From Gari tellinella (Eukaryota > Mollusca > Bivalvia > Cardiida > Psammobiidae), in contig OV277864.1 in assembly GCA_922989275.2 (NCBI GenBank), positions 26,671,550 to 26,735,549 of the forward strand: a DNA stretch of 64,000 nt, written 5' to 3'. Position 1 is the first letter of the stretch. Each line of letters starts with the position of its first letter. Both the position numbers and the translations under genes were made by a program. This document shows positions 24,652 to 36,560 of the stretch, one piece after another. The notes beneath the pieces are model-generated. The model ran no database searches. It saw only the letters and a list, made by a program, of their open reading frames with translations, and was not told where the DNA came from.

Positions 24652-27600
24652 CACTTTTTCTGTTTAATGTCTCCACTAAGCCCTATGATAAGAGTACTCT
24701 TTTCATCCTGAGCTGTGTAGGTGTAGATGATGATACTCAAGTGTTCAGTCATGCCCACTGGAAAAACATTTACATTGTATTTCAGGGATTTTAACCCATT
24801 ACCCCATAGCCTATTTCTCATTTTGAAGTCAGGTGTCCACTTAAAGCAGGTTGAAAGTAAAGCAGAATGCACCTTAAGGCACATTCTGCTTTACTTCCAA
24901 CCTGCTTTATGCAATGATATGCTATAATATAAAAAATATTTTACATGTTATTTATTCATGATTGTGCAAAGTTGAATGATTTTCCTCAATGGAGGAATAA
25001 ATTAAAGGTGTTAGAAGGCGTATTTATGGGGTAAAGGGTTAAAGTTTGTGTCTGTGTAACCCTTCCCTTTTTAGTTTATTTTCAGTACATAAGATGGGTA
25101 GTTGCTTAAAACAGGCTGAATGTAAGCAGAAATAACATTAAGAAGATTTCTACTTGACTCTTAGCCTGCTTTAGTAGCTACCTGCCAAGGTGTAGGAACA
25201 GTACACTATAGCTTTTTCATGGAAAGCTATAGTGTTGAATAAATAAGGGCATGAAAAAATAGGTACATTGTATATGAAGGTAAAGGTTAAAACTTGATGA
25301 CAATATGTTTTAGTTTACGGCTGAATGCTTTAAATGCTACTTGTTTTAAATATTTAACTCTTTACCCCATAGCCTGTTTCTAGTTTTGAAAATGGGTGAC
25401 TACTTAAAGCAGGTTGAAAGTAAAGCAGAATGTGCCATAATGCACATTCTGCTTTACTTTCAGCCTGCTTTAAGCTACCACATGCTACCTTATGGTACAT
25501 ATTTATGACTGTATAAATTGGAACTATTTTATTCACGGAGGAATAAACTAAATGTCCTGAAGGCAATATAGGGGAAAGGGTTAACCATTTTCATGCTTAA
25601 TATTTATAGAGAAAACTATCCAGTGTGAACATCTGCAATCTGAATTATTACATTTGCTAAAAAATTACTGAAATTAGCTCCAGGGAAGAGTGCCGACTCA
25701 TGAAAAACAGGTCCTTAAAGGAAACAGTGCATACCCTGATCAGACCGCTCCTTCAGGAGCTGTCTGATCTGGTTCTACACTCTTTTTAAACAACATTAAT
25801 ATACCCCATGAGGGCTCATAGGAGGAGAATTGGTAAAATTAAATTTCTTTGAAGTGTTAATAAGTGGTATTCTACTGTATTTTCTGGGTTTAGATACCTT
25901 GCCAATAGATATCAGTACTAAAAACTTTGTGATGTAGATGATGTGTTTTTAACCTAATACCCCATAGCCTGTTTCTACTATTGAAGACCTGTGACCACTG
26001 AAAGGTGGTTGAAAGTAAAGCAAAATGTGCCATTAGGCACATTCTGCTTTACTTCCAACCTGCTTTAAGCTACCATGTTAAGAAAATATTTTTTACAGTA
26101 CATATTCCTGAACGTATAAACTATTTTTCTTCTGTGGAGGAATAAATCAGAGGTGTTAAAAGGCATATTTATGGTGTAATAGGTTAATCAGAACTGATAC
26201 AATGTTCCACTAATGTGTTCAATGTTATTTTTTATCATATCATGTAGATGTTGATTTTAAATTGGTCAGTCATTTTCATGGTCAAAACCAGTTGATCTTT
26301 TTGTAAATTTGTACAATCATATTGGAAGATGGAATCTCTAAATGCACAAATTGACTTAAACCCTTTAATGTTGTTTACATTCTCATTGAAATCTTTACTC
26401 TTTGAAAAGTCTAAGAAATTTGCAAGCCGAAACAGAAACAAATATTTTTAACTTTTTGAAACGTATAGCCTATTTCTTGTTTAGAAGACAGATGACCACT
26501 CAAAGGAGGTTTTTCTTGGCTGACAAATCAATTGCTTTGCTTGACTGAAATTTGTGCTGCTGCCCTGAAGTTTTACTTTACTTTGAAAATCTCTATATAT
26601 ATTATAATTAGTTTTAATTTCATAACTTAAAAGGGTTCTTCATTAATTAAACATTAGCTTATCACATCAGACATGTACTTAAACGTTCTGAAAAGTGTTC
26701 TCACGCTCAAATCTGACCAATCAAAAGCTTGAGAACAACCTCAGGCTTAACTCAAAAGGATTTATGAGCATGGACTCTTGTCTTTAAAGTAAATTTTACC
26801 CTGCTCGTTGATCGAGAACATTGTATGCCCCCAGGAGGGATATAGGGCTTGACTTCTGTGTGCGTGTATGAGGTTATTCAGAATTTACCATTTCATCAAG
26901 AACCGATACTGCTTTTTATAATGCTTGGATGATTAATGTTTTTACCTTGGTTAATTCCCAATCAACCCTTATCAGCCATTCTCAGTTTCACCTTGATCTA
27001 ATTTGAACTTTGAATATTTTAATACTAAATTTTACTGTTTTGTCTAGCTTTGAAAATGCTTTCTGTACTAGAACACTTGGTTACAAACAGTTTTTGCCTT
27101 CAAATGACCATTCCTAAATCCACCCAACTTCGAATTGACCTATGACCTAATTTGGATTGGGAGTCAAGCATGCAACTAAGAGCATATAGATTTTTTGAAC
27201 ACATCTTGTTGTAGATAAGAAACTTGATTGCTAAACGCAAACTGATCAAGTTGCCTTTTGTTTTGTTTTCCCTGTACAGTAAAAGCCCTCTAAAAAGATC
27301 ACTTAATGATGTTAATTATTTTATGTTCAGGCAGATAGCTGTTTAAAACAAAGAGAATGAAAAATAGAAAACTTTTAGGAGTGTTCTTTTTACTTTCACA
27401 TTGTTGTAAGTTGCCACATGTCTTTCATACAATTTCAAATGATACAATCATTTTAGTTGTTGTAATATAAGGGGTTCGCTGCATATATCTTGATTGTTTT
27501 GACATATTTTCTTTATTTCCTAACATCTAATAAACAAGAGAATAAGATATAATTTAATTATAAGAATAACTAAACAAAAGAATAAGTTAATGCTGATCAA

Positions 27601-28200
27601 AACCCTAAACTGGCTCATATAATATTCAAAACAGTCAAACATGAGTCAGTGAAATTATATGAGTATAAATTTATTCTTCAACACAAACACATATTTGCCT
27701 TGTTCATATTTTCAGGAGTTCAGTAAAATCTCGCTGTTAACACCCTTCAATTGTGTTAATTATTAGGTGTTTTAAGACAGTTGACTGCTTAAAGCAAGGT
27801 GTCAGGAAAAAAGAAAGCTCCTTTAAGAGCTTTCTGTTTTACTGTCATTGCTGTAACGTATCATGTCTTTAACACAATCAATTAAGTCTTTTTTGCAGTC
27901 AGTATAGAAGGGGTTCACTGTAATGGTATAAATTGACAAATTTGTCAAAAATTGCTTTTTTGCAAAAGAAACAATTTATTTCTGTTTCTGTAAGTGATCA
28001 TAAAAGGTTATTAGTTTCAGAAGTTTCTTTGTATGGTTAGAAAACAATGTTTGATGTCATTTTATCCATTGTCTGATTAAAATGTAATAAATATGTCTTG
28101 TATTCTGTTTGTTTTTCCTTTTAGGTTGAACTAAAGAAAGTCATCTATTCTAACATGACTTGCATTTTGGTCACTATAAAAATAGAACAAGTTCATAACA
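24652..28200. repeat. Gene-poor stretch with three family A MITEs
   Basis: Full family A copies at 24791-25042, 25353-25584 and 25949-26186; a family B piece at 25690-25850; a mariner-like hairpin at about 27721-27915. From 26190 to 27700 I see only AT-rich sequence with no supportable gene. Confidence 0.6.
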
Positions 28201-28460
28201 GTATACCCGAGACGTTTTACAACGCTCTTCTCTATCCCGCTCCTCCCGCGGTTATATGACATGACGTCACCTCATGCATTCATACGTTATGTTTTCGAAA
28301 GTTCTTACGTTATTCATATAGCCCATAAAGACCATATACTTTTAACCAGTCATGTAACTGTAATTTTCCTATTCTTCTGTCTTGTTTCATGTAATGTTTG
28401 TTCTATGCCAGATTGTGGATCGGTAAATGTAAATTTGCTGTTGGGTGTTAGATTCTTGTA
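28200..28460 (+). promoter_or_regulatory. CpG-richer stretch with CRE-like TGACGTCA
   Basis: Locally higher CpG content than its surroundings and a perfect palindromic TGACGTCA at about 28261-28269. Looks like a promoter for the short reading frame starting at 28461, but this is inference. Confidence 0.3.
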
Positions 28461-28512
28461 ATGGCGCGGAAAAAATTATTCGGTCGAAAAACTGCATCCG
28501 CTGAGGAAATAA
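28461..28512 (+). CDS. Candidate first coding exon, unrecognised protein
   Basis: ATG GCG CGG start, reading MARKKLFGRKTASAEEI, then a donor-like A|gtatgg. Basic N-terminus, no family recognised. Without a second exon this is only a suggestion; the frame stays open another 28 codons if unspliced. Confidence 0.25.
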
Positions 28513-28572
28513 GTATGGAACATTTGATTTCCTTTCTGATAAATTTCTTTAAATCTGGTCATGTTAGAATCG

Positions 28573-28731
28573 AAATAATCTATGTTCTACCGTTGTGAAG
28601 CGGTATTTTACAACGGTCGGTCGTTGTGGTGCGCAGGAATTAGCCTTCGGCCTTCGTGGTCAATTCCTGCGCACACAACTCCCAGCCGTTGTAAAATACT
28701 GTTTCACAACGGTAGAACATAGATTATTTCT
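28573..28731. repeat. Near-perfect 159-bp hairpin
   Basis: Arms gaaataatctatgttctacc ... and exact complement, meeting around ccttcggccttcg. Both arms also contain ttgtaaaata and gcgcaggaatt. Confidence 0.8.
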
Positions 28732-29444
28732 TAAATGAACCAACAATGGAGAGATGACAGAAAACTAACAAATAGTGAAACTTGACATATTTTATTCATT
28801 GTCACCAAAGTCAACAACCAAAGAAAAACGGCCAAAGAATGAGAACCTTAAGTTTCATTTTAGCAAATGATAACATATGAACAAGCACTCTTTAAGCACT
28901 GTGTGGAACATAATTTGTATACATCAAAAACTCATTCCAGCAAACTTTAGAAAACAACATAATAGTAACCTCTGTGTATCAAATTCTATGGTGAGACTAC
29001 TCATTAGCATTGTCTCCAAGACGATTTTAACTCACCTTTACAAATGGTGTAAATGTGGAATGTATATTTGTTTTATTCAAACACTAGATCCAGATCAGAG
29101 GGCTTCTAAAAGAGCCCCCTGATAAGGATACACACTTTATCATTTTACAATATACATTGAACATAAAAAGAATTATATTGTTAAAAAAACAACCTTATTT
29201 AGTCAAATGGACTAGACTGTATAAGAATTGTCCATTTGAAGTTTCAGGGTTGAACGAGTTAATGAGATATCTCATCATAGAGTTTGGTGCTGACATAAGA
29301 ATTTTAGCTTTATGAATACAAGTACTTCCCTTATCTGGTATAACTCCGAGCCATACATACATCTAAACATACACACCTGTAAACCAATAACCAATCTATA
29401 ATATTGTCATTTAAAGAACAAAATAAATGAAAAAGAAAACTCAC

Positions 29445-29555
29445 CACCTAACATACACACAACTGACATAAGCACTAAATGTAGAACATATGGATTCATG
29501 ATCCACCAAAATAATCTGATATTGCACATTATACTTGATGAACAATAATTTGCTC
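29445..29555 (-). CDS. Exon B of the unrecognised membrane protein
   Basis: 36 full codons, with one or two membrane segments and a WW pair. Consistent phase with exon A is the main support. Confidence 0.35.
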
Positions 29556-30525
29556 CTATCACCACTTCATGGCAGAGGCCATCGGTAAACATCAGTTCTT
29601 GCAGTACAGTGAAACATCACTATTATGATCACTAAAACTAATGCAAACTGTATGAATGGCAAGTGGCAGCTTCTTAGCAAGGTGAAAGTAAAAACAGTTA
29701 ACTAAAGGAGCTTTCTCTTTAACTTCCACCTTGCTTTATTCCACCACCTGCCTTTAAAAATGAAACAACTTAATTTAGTGGCCACTATACAGAGATTTTA
29801 CTGTTCAAACATATTAGGGTGGAGACAATAAAATTCTTCTGTCTATATACCAGTATCATAATGTTCCTCTTCATTCAACATCAGTCCCATTTACAGTAAA
29901 ATCTCTCTATTACGACCACTAAAAGACAGGCTTATAGTGGATTGTACAGATTAAAGCAAGGTGACACTAAAACAGAAAGCTCCTAAAGGATCTTTATGTT
30001 TTCCTGTTACATTGCTTTAAGCAGTCACCTGCTGTAAACCTTGTAATTCACACAATTTTGTGGTTGTAATAGTGGTTTACCTGCATCTTTACTTTATGAG
30101 ATTGCGTCATCCAGGCTTTACATGAGACACAGGGCTGCCATTTCTCCGGATTTTTATCCTAGCAGATCATAGCTTAAAACAGGCTGAAAGTAAAGCATAA
30201 TGCGCCTTGAGGCGCATTCTGCTTTACTTTCAACCTGTTTTAAGCAGACATGTGTCATCAAAACAAGAAATAGACTATGGGGTAAAGGCACAATTAGTAA
30301 AATTGCATCTGAAAAAATGAAATCTTAGGATTTTTATGATCAACTTATGGCAGCCCTGGAGACATGTACCATTTAAGGCAGCGTAGACAACTGCAGCAAT
30401 TCTCAGACTCAGCAAGCCTACAAATATTTCTATACTTCTCTCCTTTATCTCTCCACTAAACTGTATGTCACGAGTTCTCAGTAGAATAGTCAAGAAGAGA
30501 TCAGTCACAAGTTCACAACATATGG
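29445..30525 (-). CDS. Unrecognised membrane protein, two candidate exons
   Basis: Exon A 30525-30370 and exon B 29555-29445 are both phase 1 in and out (156 and 111 nt) with consensus ends: acceptor ttcttcacag, donors gtacat and gtgagt. A reads ICCELVTDLFLTILLRTRDI then EIFVGLLSLRIAAVVYAALN; B contains RLFWWIMNPYVLHLVLMSVV. Two or three hydrophobic segments suggest a multi-pass membrane protein. I do not recognise the family. It lies just downstream of DCTN3 on the same strand but does not resemble dynactin. Exon B's acceptor (gtgatag) has a poor pyrimidine tract. Confidence 0.4.
29606..30083. repeat. Two mariner-like 'cagtaaaatctctctat' MITEs
   Basis: 29606-29802 and 29895-30083; each has TA-flanked cagt(g/a)aaa ends and an internal aaagcaaggtga / ccttgcttta hairpin. 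Confidence 0.55.
30150..30290. repeat. Family A MITE, truncated
   Basis: Core hairpin aaacaggctgaaagtaaagc with gcgccttgaggcgc loop; ends eroded. Confidence 0.65.
30370..30525 (-). CDS. Exon A of the unrecognised membrane protein
   Basis: 51 full codons with hydrophobic segments at codons 5-15 and 32-50 separated by a charged loop (RTRD, GEIKERS). Its acceptor begins 15 nt downstream of a MITE end. Confidence 0.45.
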
Positions 30526-30540
30526 CTGTGAAGAACCAGG

Positions 30541-30780
30541 GGCCCGTTTTACTAAACAACTTACGCAAATTTTTTGCGTAAGTCAAAATCGTTTAACTCT
30601 TATTTTTCGATCATAAACGTTTGCAAACAGCAAATAGCCAGATCAGAGGACGCGCTAAAAGCGCGTCCTCTGATCTGGCTATTTGCTGTTTGTAGCAAGT
30701 GATAATAAAAATATAAATTAAAATTTAAAATGTTGACCTACGCAAAAATTTTGCGTAAGTAGTTTAGTAAAACGGGCCCC
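30541..30780. mobile_element. Family E MITE (complete)
   Basis: 240 bp. Terminal inverted repeats ggggcccgttttactaaac followed by ttacgcaaa/tttgcgtaa; central stem ccagatcagaggacgcgc / gcgcgtcctctgatctgg. Abuts the acceptor of exon A. Confidence 0.85.
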
Positions 30781-31629
30781 TGGTGTACAACCAACTTGGG
30801 TACATTTGGCCACAGATCTAACATGATTATTAGTTTAATATTTGAAATGCTGATGAATTCTTAAATATCATTTCACTTTGAAAACGTAGATATAAAGTTT
30901 TGCTAAGGTAGAAATTACCAAAGAGCAAGTAACCTATTCTGACAAATTGAAATCAGTTAAAATAGTGAGTAAACAGAGTATTTCCAGCATTTCTTTCTTT
31001 CACTCCATCCAAAATCTATGCTGCAAACAAAGCTCACAAATATTATAATAAATAAATATAGCCAATTTTGTATTTATAAGCAACTGCTAAGTTAAGTTTT
31101 GTGTATATCTTTAAAGACAGATTATTGCTTAATGTACAATAAAAATGCAGACAACTCTTTTATTAATTTTCTGTATTAATTTTGTCCTGCATTAAGCAAC
31201 CATCATTGTTCAAGACTGATTATTTTCTTTCAATATATAAGCATGGAGGTAGCTGCTTAAAGAACAAACTATTGAAAGCTACTGAATCAGGTTACAGCTG
31301 GCATTGCTTTACACCTGTTCTTCAGTAAGCCATAACCATTTAAATAGATTGAATTGCTCATCTTCATTGGAAAGATAGCTTAAGACAGACTTGACTGAAA
31401 GTGAAACCTGTGTCAAGCAACTGCTAAAGTTATATGTATTGTAATCTTTAAAGATAGGTGACCGCTTAATGCAGGGCAAAAGTCATGCAGAAGGCTCCTA
31501 TAGGAGCCATCTGCACGACATTTGCCCTGCATTAAGCTGCCACCTTTCATTAACACTACAAATATATATCATCGTTTTAATGATTGCTTAACACAGGTGT
31601 GCCTGTACAAGATAAAACACCAGTCAATA

Positions 31630-31719
31630 TTAATCCAGCGGCTTCTTGACTTGTGAAGCTACTTCCATCTGTGTCAGGGTTTCATCCCACTTCACAAACT
31701 GCTTTGACAACAGATTAAT
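31630..31719 (-). CDS. DCTN3: DCTN3 terminal coding exon
   Basis: Acceptor ttgcctcag, reads INLLSKQFVKWDETLTQMEV then ASQVKKPLD and TAA. Confidence 0.92.
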   Translation of the reverse strand: MNLLSKQFVKWDETLTQMEVASQVKKPLD

Positions 31720-34700
31720 CTGAGGCAATGTTAAGGAATATTTTTACACAATATATCAGTCATAGCAGGGTGATATCCTCACCCTAGCTGCAATTGCTTC
31801 GGCAAAAAACCTGACCCTTAAAACCAGAGGTTTCCGAAAACCAAACTTAGTTGTTTCATGAAACTGAAAATATCACTGTTGTTACTTGGGGGGGTTAAAA
31901 ACATTATAGCATTTCCTTTATCTAGAGCTCTAACTAACAGAGCGATCCTCAATGTGAAATTAAAGATTGGCAAAAACAATTCAAAAGGATACAATTCCAT
32001 TATACTTGGCTAACAGCTCCCGTATATCTACAGAAAGCTCTGCAGCTTGGTCCTGTTGTTTTATCTGTAGCTGGCCAAGGTCTTGCAGTTTTCCTGTATG
32101 ACTCGGGACAGCTGGAAAGATTAAACAAATACACTGTAAGGTCAAGCTTAAATGGACAATACCAGTTTCTAATTAAACAAGAGGGCCTGAAGGCCCTGAT
32201 ATCGCTCACCTCTTGTACTGAAGCCTGATAGCTTTACCTTTCTGATTCTCTCGTTTTTATCTAAATCCATTCAAATTTGTAGTATAGCATGTAAACAGTT
32301 TTGGAATACAACCTCATAATTCTAGTATAGTAGAGTACATCAAGGGCAGATAACTAGAACCTAAACTAAACTGAAATGAAGTCTTTTCTAGCATTTCAAA
32401 GTATATCAAGGGCAGATAACTATTGTCACAATGATTAGATTTCAACAATAATTAATTGTGTGCAAGTAAAATCAAAATTCAATGAAAACTGTAGTTGCAA
32501 GAATGTAAACCCTGTTAGATATGGCATTTTCAGCTATTTAAGGGCAGATAACTTTTGACCTATTAGTTTGATTTCAACCATAATCACACTTATTGCAACT
32601 CTTATGGTGATATACAATCTGAGCAAGTTTGAAAAAGACTGGAATAAAATTGTGGCCCCTATAGTATAAACACAGTTAAATATGGCATTTTCAGCAATTC
32701 AAAGGTAGATAACTCTTGACCTATGCGTCTGATTACAACTATAATCAAACTCATTTGAACTCTTGAGGTCATATACAATATGAGCAAGTTTGAGAAATAT
32801 TGTGTAAAAATTGTGGCCTCTAGAGTGTAAACACCCTTAAATAAGGCATTTTCAGCAATTCAAGGGTAGATAACTCTTGACCTATGCGTCTGATTTCAAT
32901 CATAATCAATTCATCTGAACTCCTATAGTCATATTGAATCTGAGCATGTTTGACATAGATTGGATAAAAATTGTGGCCTCTAGAAGGTAAACACTGTTAA
33001 ATATGGTATTTTCAGCAGTTCAAAGGTAGATAACTCTTGAACTTTTATTCTGATTTCAATCATAATCAAACTCATTCGAACTCTTATGGTAATATACAAT
33101 CTGAGCAAGTTTTAGAAAGATTGAATAAAAATTGTGGTCTCTAGAGTGAAACACTGTTAAATATGGCATTTTCAGCAATTCAAAGGTTCATAACTCTTGA
33201 TCTATTGGTCAGATTTCAATCATAATCGAACTCATCCGAACTCTTATGGTAATATACAATCTGAGCAAGTTACAGACAGTTTGGATTAAAATTGTGGCCT
33301 CTAGAGAATAAACACTAAAATTGTTGACGACGGACGACGAACGACGGACGACGGACATTCAAGGATTGCAAAAGCTCACCCTGAGCTAGCTCAGGTGAGC
33401 TAAAAAATATTAAGTCTAGTTCATTTTAAACAAATCCTGTTAAAAGGCTTAAACCTTTAATGTGTTCCATATCTACAGTATCGTGTTAATAGGCTAATAC
33501 TTTTAATATGTTCCCTATCTCTTTAATATATTCACTATATATGGTATCCTGTTAATAGGCTAATACCTTTTAATATGTTCACTATCTATGGTATACTGGC
33601 AACAGGCTCAAACCTTTAATATGTTCACTATCTATGGTATCCTGTTAATAGGCTCAAACCTTTAATATGTTCACTATATATGATACCCTGTTAGAAAGCT
33701 CATACCTTTAATATGTTCACTATCTATGGTATCCTGTTAATAGGCTCAAACCTTTAATATGTTCACTATCTATGGTATCCTGTTAATAGGCTCAAACCTT
33801 TAATATGTTCACTATTTATGGTATCCTGTTAATAGGCTCAAACCTTTAATATGTTCACTATCTATGGTACCCTGTTAGAAAGCTCATACCTTTAATATGT
33901 TCACTATCTATGGTATCCTGTTAGAAAGCTCATACCTTTAATATGTTCCCTATCTATGGTACCCTGTTAATAGGCTCATACCTTTAATATGTTCACTATC
34001 TATGGTATCCTGTTAATAGGCTCAAACCTTTAATATGTTCACTATTTATGGTATCCTGTTAATAGGCTCAAACCTTTAATATGTTCACTATCTATGGTAC
34101 CCTGTTAGAAAGCTCATACCTTTAATATTTTCACTATCTATGGTATCCTGTTAGAAAGCTCATACCTTTAATATGTTCCCTATCTATGGTACCCTGTTAA
34201 TAGGCTCATACCTTTAATATGTTCACTATCTATGGTATCTTGTAACTGCTGAAGGGTCTCAAGCCTCACTGCCTGCTGAAGAAGGAAGTCTTCCTCTGTA
34301 AAACAAAAATAAGATTCAGTTAACCTAGTCCAGCATATAGGCGTCCTTTTCAAAAAGTATACATGTGAATAGTAATCTTCATTCTTGTCAGTAATCTTCA
34401 TTCCGAACGAAAGGAGCCCTCTGATCAAGGTCTTCACTGTTTGTCATAATGCCAAACATTGACAAAAACAACCCTTAAAAGTCAGAAATAGGCTAGACTA
34501 AAACGGAAATTGGAATTGTCCATTTAAAGTTTCAGGGAGGAAAGAGTTAAGACTCGATAAATCACAATTTCAAATACACCATGAATAAAAGGATATACAT
34601 TTGTAGTTTAAACAAACCATCTTAGCAGTGTAGTCTTGACTTATTTTATTTTACTGTTTGAGCCCCAATTAATTCTTCATCAGGCTTCCTATATAGGTCA

Positions 34701-36560
34701 TGTAGAAATAGTTTTCTGTATAAATCACCTCAAAGACTTCAAATGAACAACTCCAAGTTCTATTTAAGTCTAGTCCATTTATAACTACATATGTATTTAG
34801 GATTGATTTCAGCAATATGACAAACAGTGCAGACCTTGATCAGAGGGCTCCTCGTGGACTCCACAGATATGGGTTGAATTTGTTTGCATAAGACAAAAGT
34901 ACTATTTACAAGTACAAAGTATTTAAGGACAAGCATAATCTCTACTAGAATTCAATGTTTTAAGTCAAGTTTTTAACATGCAGTTAAAAGTAAAGCAAAA
35001 TGTTCCTTAAGAATTGATGCATTCTGATTTACATTCAGACACCTTAAAGCAATCTTCTACATAGATTAAGAAAGCAGTGTTATGGTACATGTTTATTACT
35101 GTATAAATTGGAACTATCTTTTCATTGGAGGAATAAATTATTTAATGTGCTAAAAGGCGATTCTATGGGGCAGGGGATGGTATGGTGTAATAGTTTGTAC
35201 CGATGGAGTAAATATTACAAGCTTGACTGTAATGGAAACCTATATATCATATGTCCAACAGTAAGCAACAAAATCTGGTAATTAACACATTGAACCCTAG
35301 TGACAAGTTAACTCGTCATGAACAAATCATATGCCTTTTAAGAGTACACTTGTCCTATGCAAACATAGTACACACTGAGCAGAGGGCTCCTTAAGGAGCC
35401 ATCTGATCAGGGTCTACACAGTTTGTCACTTTGTAAACTATTGTTAAAGTCAACCCTAAATATTCACAAATGGACTTGATTTAATTGTAAACTGGAATTG
35501 TCCATTTAAAGTTTCAGGGTGAATGAGTTAAGCCTACTTTACCTGCGAGTATCAGCTCAGTTTTGGCCCCATCTGACAGTGTCACCTCGTCTGCCTTAGC
35601 AGGATCCAGGTAGTCTTGTAGTTCCTTCACTGAAGTAGATATACATGTATTAGTCACAGGTAGTTAAAATATTCTGATAGTTCTACTTTGTAGCTCCTGC
35701 AAACCCCATGTTTGGACTGGTCATTAGAGAGGTCTTGTCATCCGGGTTCTAACCAAGTAACTACAACATAGCTGGAGACATATGGCTTTGAAATACTTCC
35801 CTCCTCAAGCTATGAGATATTTGGCTTGTTATGTGTTATTGTTTTAAACAATATTTTTTTTAAGAAATTATTGTTTGAATTAAACAAATTTTACAAGCCT
35901 TACTTTGACAAGTACGTCTGTATTTATAATAAACTAAATACAGTCAAACCCAAACAACTACAACTAAGTCTTACTTAACCATATTGCTTCATTTAAAATT
36001 CAATAACTCTGTCTAGCTTGCTTATTTAAATCTAATAAATTATACCTGTGTTTAAAAGTTAAAACATGGCTACATGTAAATTAAGCTTAAGCAAGTTCCA
36101 GTTATCAAGAATTGACTGAACATTGCCATTAAAAGTGATTAATATGCCAAGTTTTACCATATATATTTTGGGATTCCCTTCAAAATAATTCATTGAGCAG
36201 TGACAAATAACACTTTGAACTTGACACTCCCCCCTGAAACTTCATAAGGAGAATTTCAGTTCCTGATATTGATGGTCTAGTTCATCTTTGGCTATATCTG
36301 TTTTTCAATTTATTGCAAAATGACCGACAGTGCTGACCCTGAACAGAGGGTTCCTTTTAAGGAACCCTCTGATCTGGTTCTACACTGGTTGCATAGATAG
36401 TACAATGTTTGTAAATGAAAACTATACTTGTCAGTAGGGCTCAAGGGGTTAAGACAAAAGCCATAGATCACCTACATCTATCATACACTTTGTTGATCTT
36501 TTTCTTCCCAGTAACTGCTCTGCTTAGTTTTCCTTCAACACTCGCCAAGGTGTCTGTGCA
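31630..36560 (-). CDS. DCTN3: DCTN3, dynactin subunit 3 (p22/p24), last five coding exons
   Basis: Coiled-coil subunit of the dynactin shoulder, which links dynein to cargo. Exons (minus): 36560-36476, 35629-35543, 34295-34212, 32111-31993, 31719-31630, summing to 155 codons with stop in compatible phases. Human DCTN3 is 186 aa; about 30 N-terminal residues are missing and no first coding exon was found up to 50 kb. Matching segments: LQDYLDPAKADEV with human LIKYLDPEYIDRI; EEDFLLQQAVRLE with EEQFILSQVALLE; IDSEHIKAVPSHT with LDSAHIKAVPEHA; QQDQAAEL with QQDQCVEI; LLSKQFVKWDETL with LLSKQFVQWDELL. Mostly helical, heptad-like. The intron after the third of these exons contains an unusual tandem array. 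Confidence 0.9.
31993..32111 (-). CDS. DCTN3: DCTN3 coding exon
   Basis: Acceptor atctttccag, reads AVPSHTGKLQDLGQLQIKQQ then DQAAELSVDIRELLAKYNGI. The donor ATT|gtatcc is weak but gives the exact human spacing YNxxxxLLSKQF. Confidence 0.85.
32172..33402 (-). repeat. 'agctcacctgag' long repeat element, reverse orientation
   Basis: Starts aacaagagggcctga and ends tcaggtgagctaaaa. Between them about six diverged units of ~155-175 bp (gggcagataactcttgacct ... ttgtggcctctagag). Lies in the same DCTN3 intron as the 46-bp array. Confidence 0.7.
33422..34240 (-). repeat. 46-bp tandem array derived from a DCTN3 exon end and splice donor
   Basis: About 16-17 units, for example on the plus strand ggctcaaacctttaatatg and ttcactatctatggtatcct. 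Read on the minus strand each unit contains ACCATAGATAGTGAACATAT, TAAAG and then GGTATGAGC or GGTTTGAGC. The right-most unit is the true exon end and donor (34212). The left units near 33470-33590 are more diverged. Confidence 0.9.
34212..34295 (-). CDS. DCTN3: DCTN3 coding exon whose end seeds the tandem array
   Basis: Acceptor gttttacag, reads EDFLLQQAVRLETLQQLQ then DTIDSEHIK; donor AAA G|gtatga. Its last 27-28 nt and the donor are the first unit of the 46-bp array that follows in the intron. Confidence 0.9.
34380..34550. repeat. Family B MITE fragment
   Basis: Right half, matching aaatggactagac and gtttcagggaggaaagagtta of the intact copy. Confidence 0.6.
35290..35531. mobile_element. 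Family B MITE
   Basis: Complete copy with the stem agagggctccttaaggagcc then tctgatcagggtc; ends at ttcagggtgaatgagttaa. DCTN3 intron. Confidence 0.7.
35543..35629 (-). CDS. DCTN3: DCTN3 coding exon
   Basis: Acceptor ctacttcag, reads KELQDYLDPAKADEVTLSDG then AKTELILA; donor GCA G|gtaaag. Confidence 0.9.
36476..36560 (-). CDS. DCTN3: DCTN3 coding exon (first found)
   Basis: Acceptor gaattccag, phase 0; reads CTDTLASVEGKLSRAVTGKK then INKVYDR. Donor GAT AGA T|gtaggt is chosen because it restores LKELQDYLDP in the next exon. Confidence 0.82.

Noticed and set aside
33422..34240. CRISPR-like array
   Set aside because: Units are contiguous 46-bp tandem copies with no spacers, in a eukaryotic intron.
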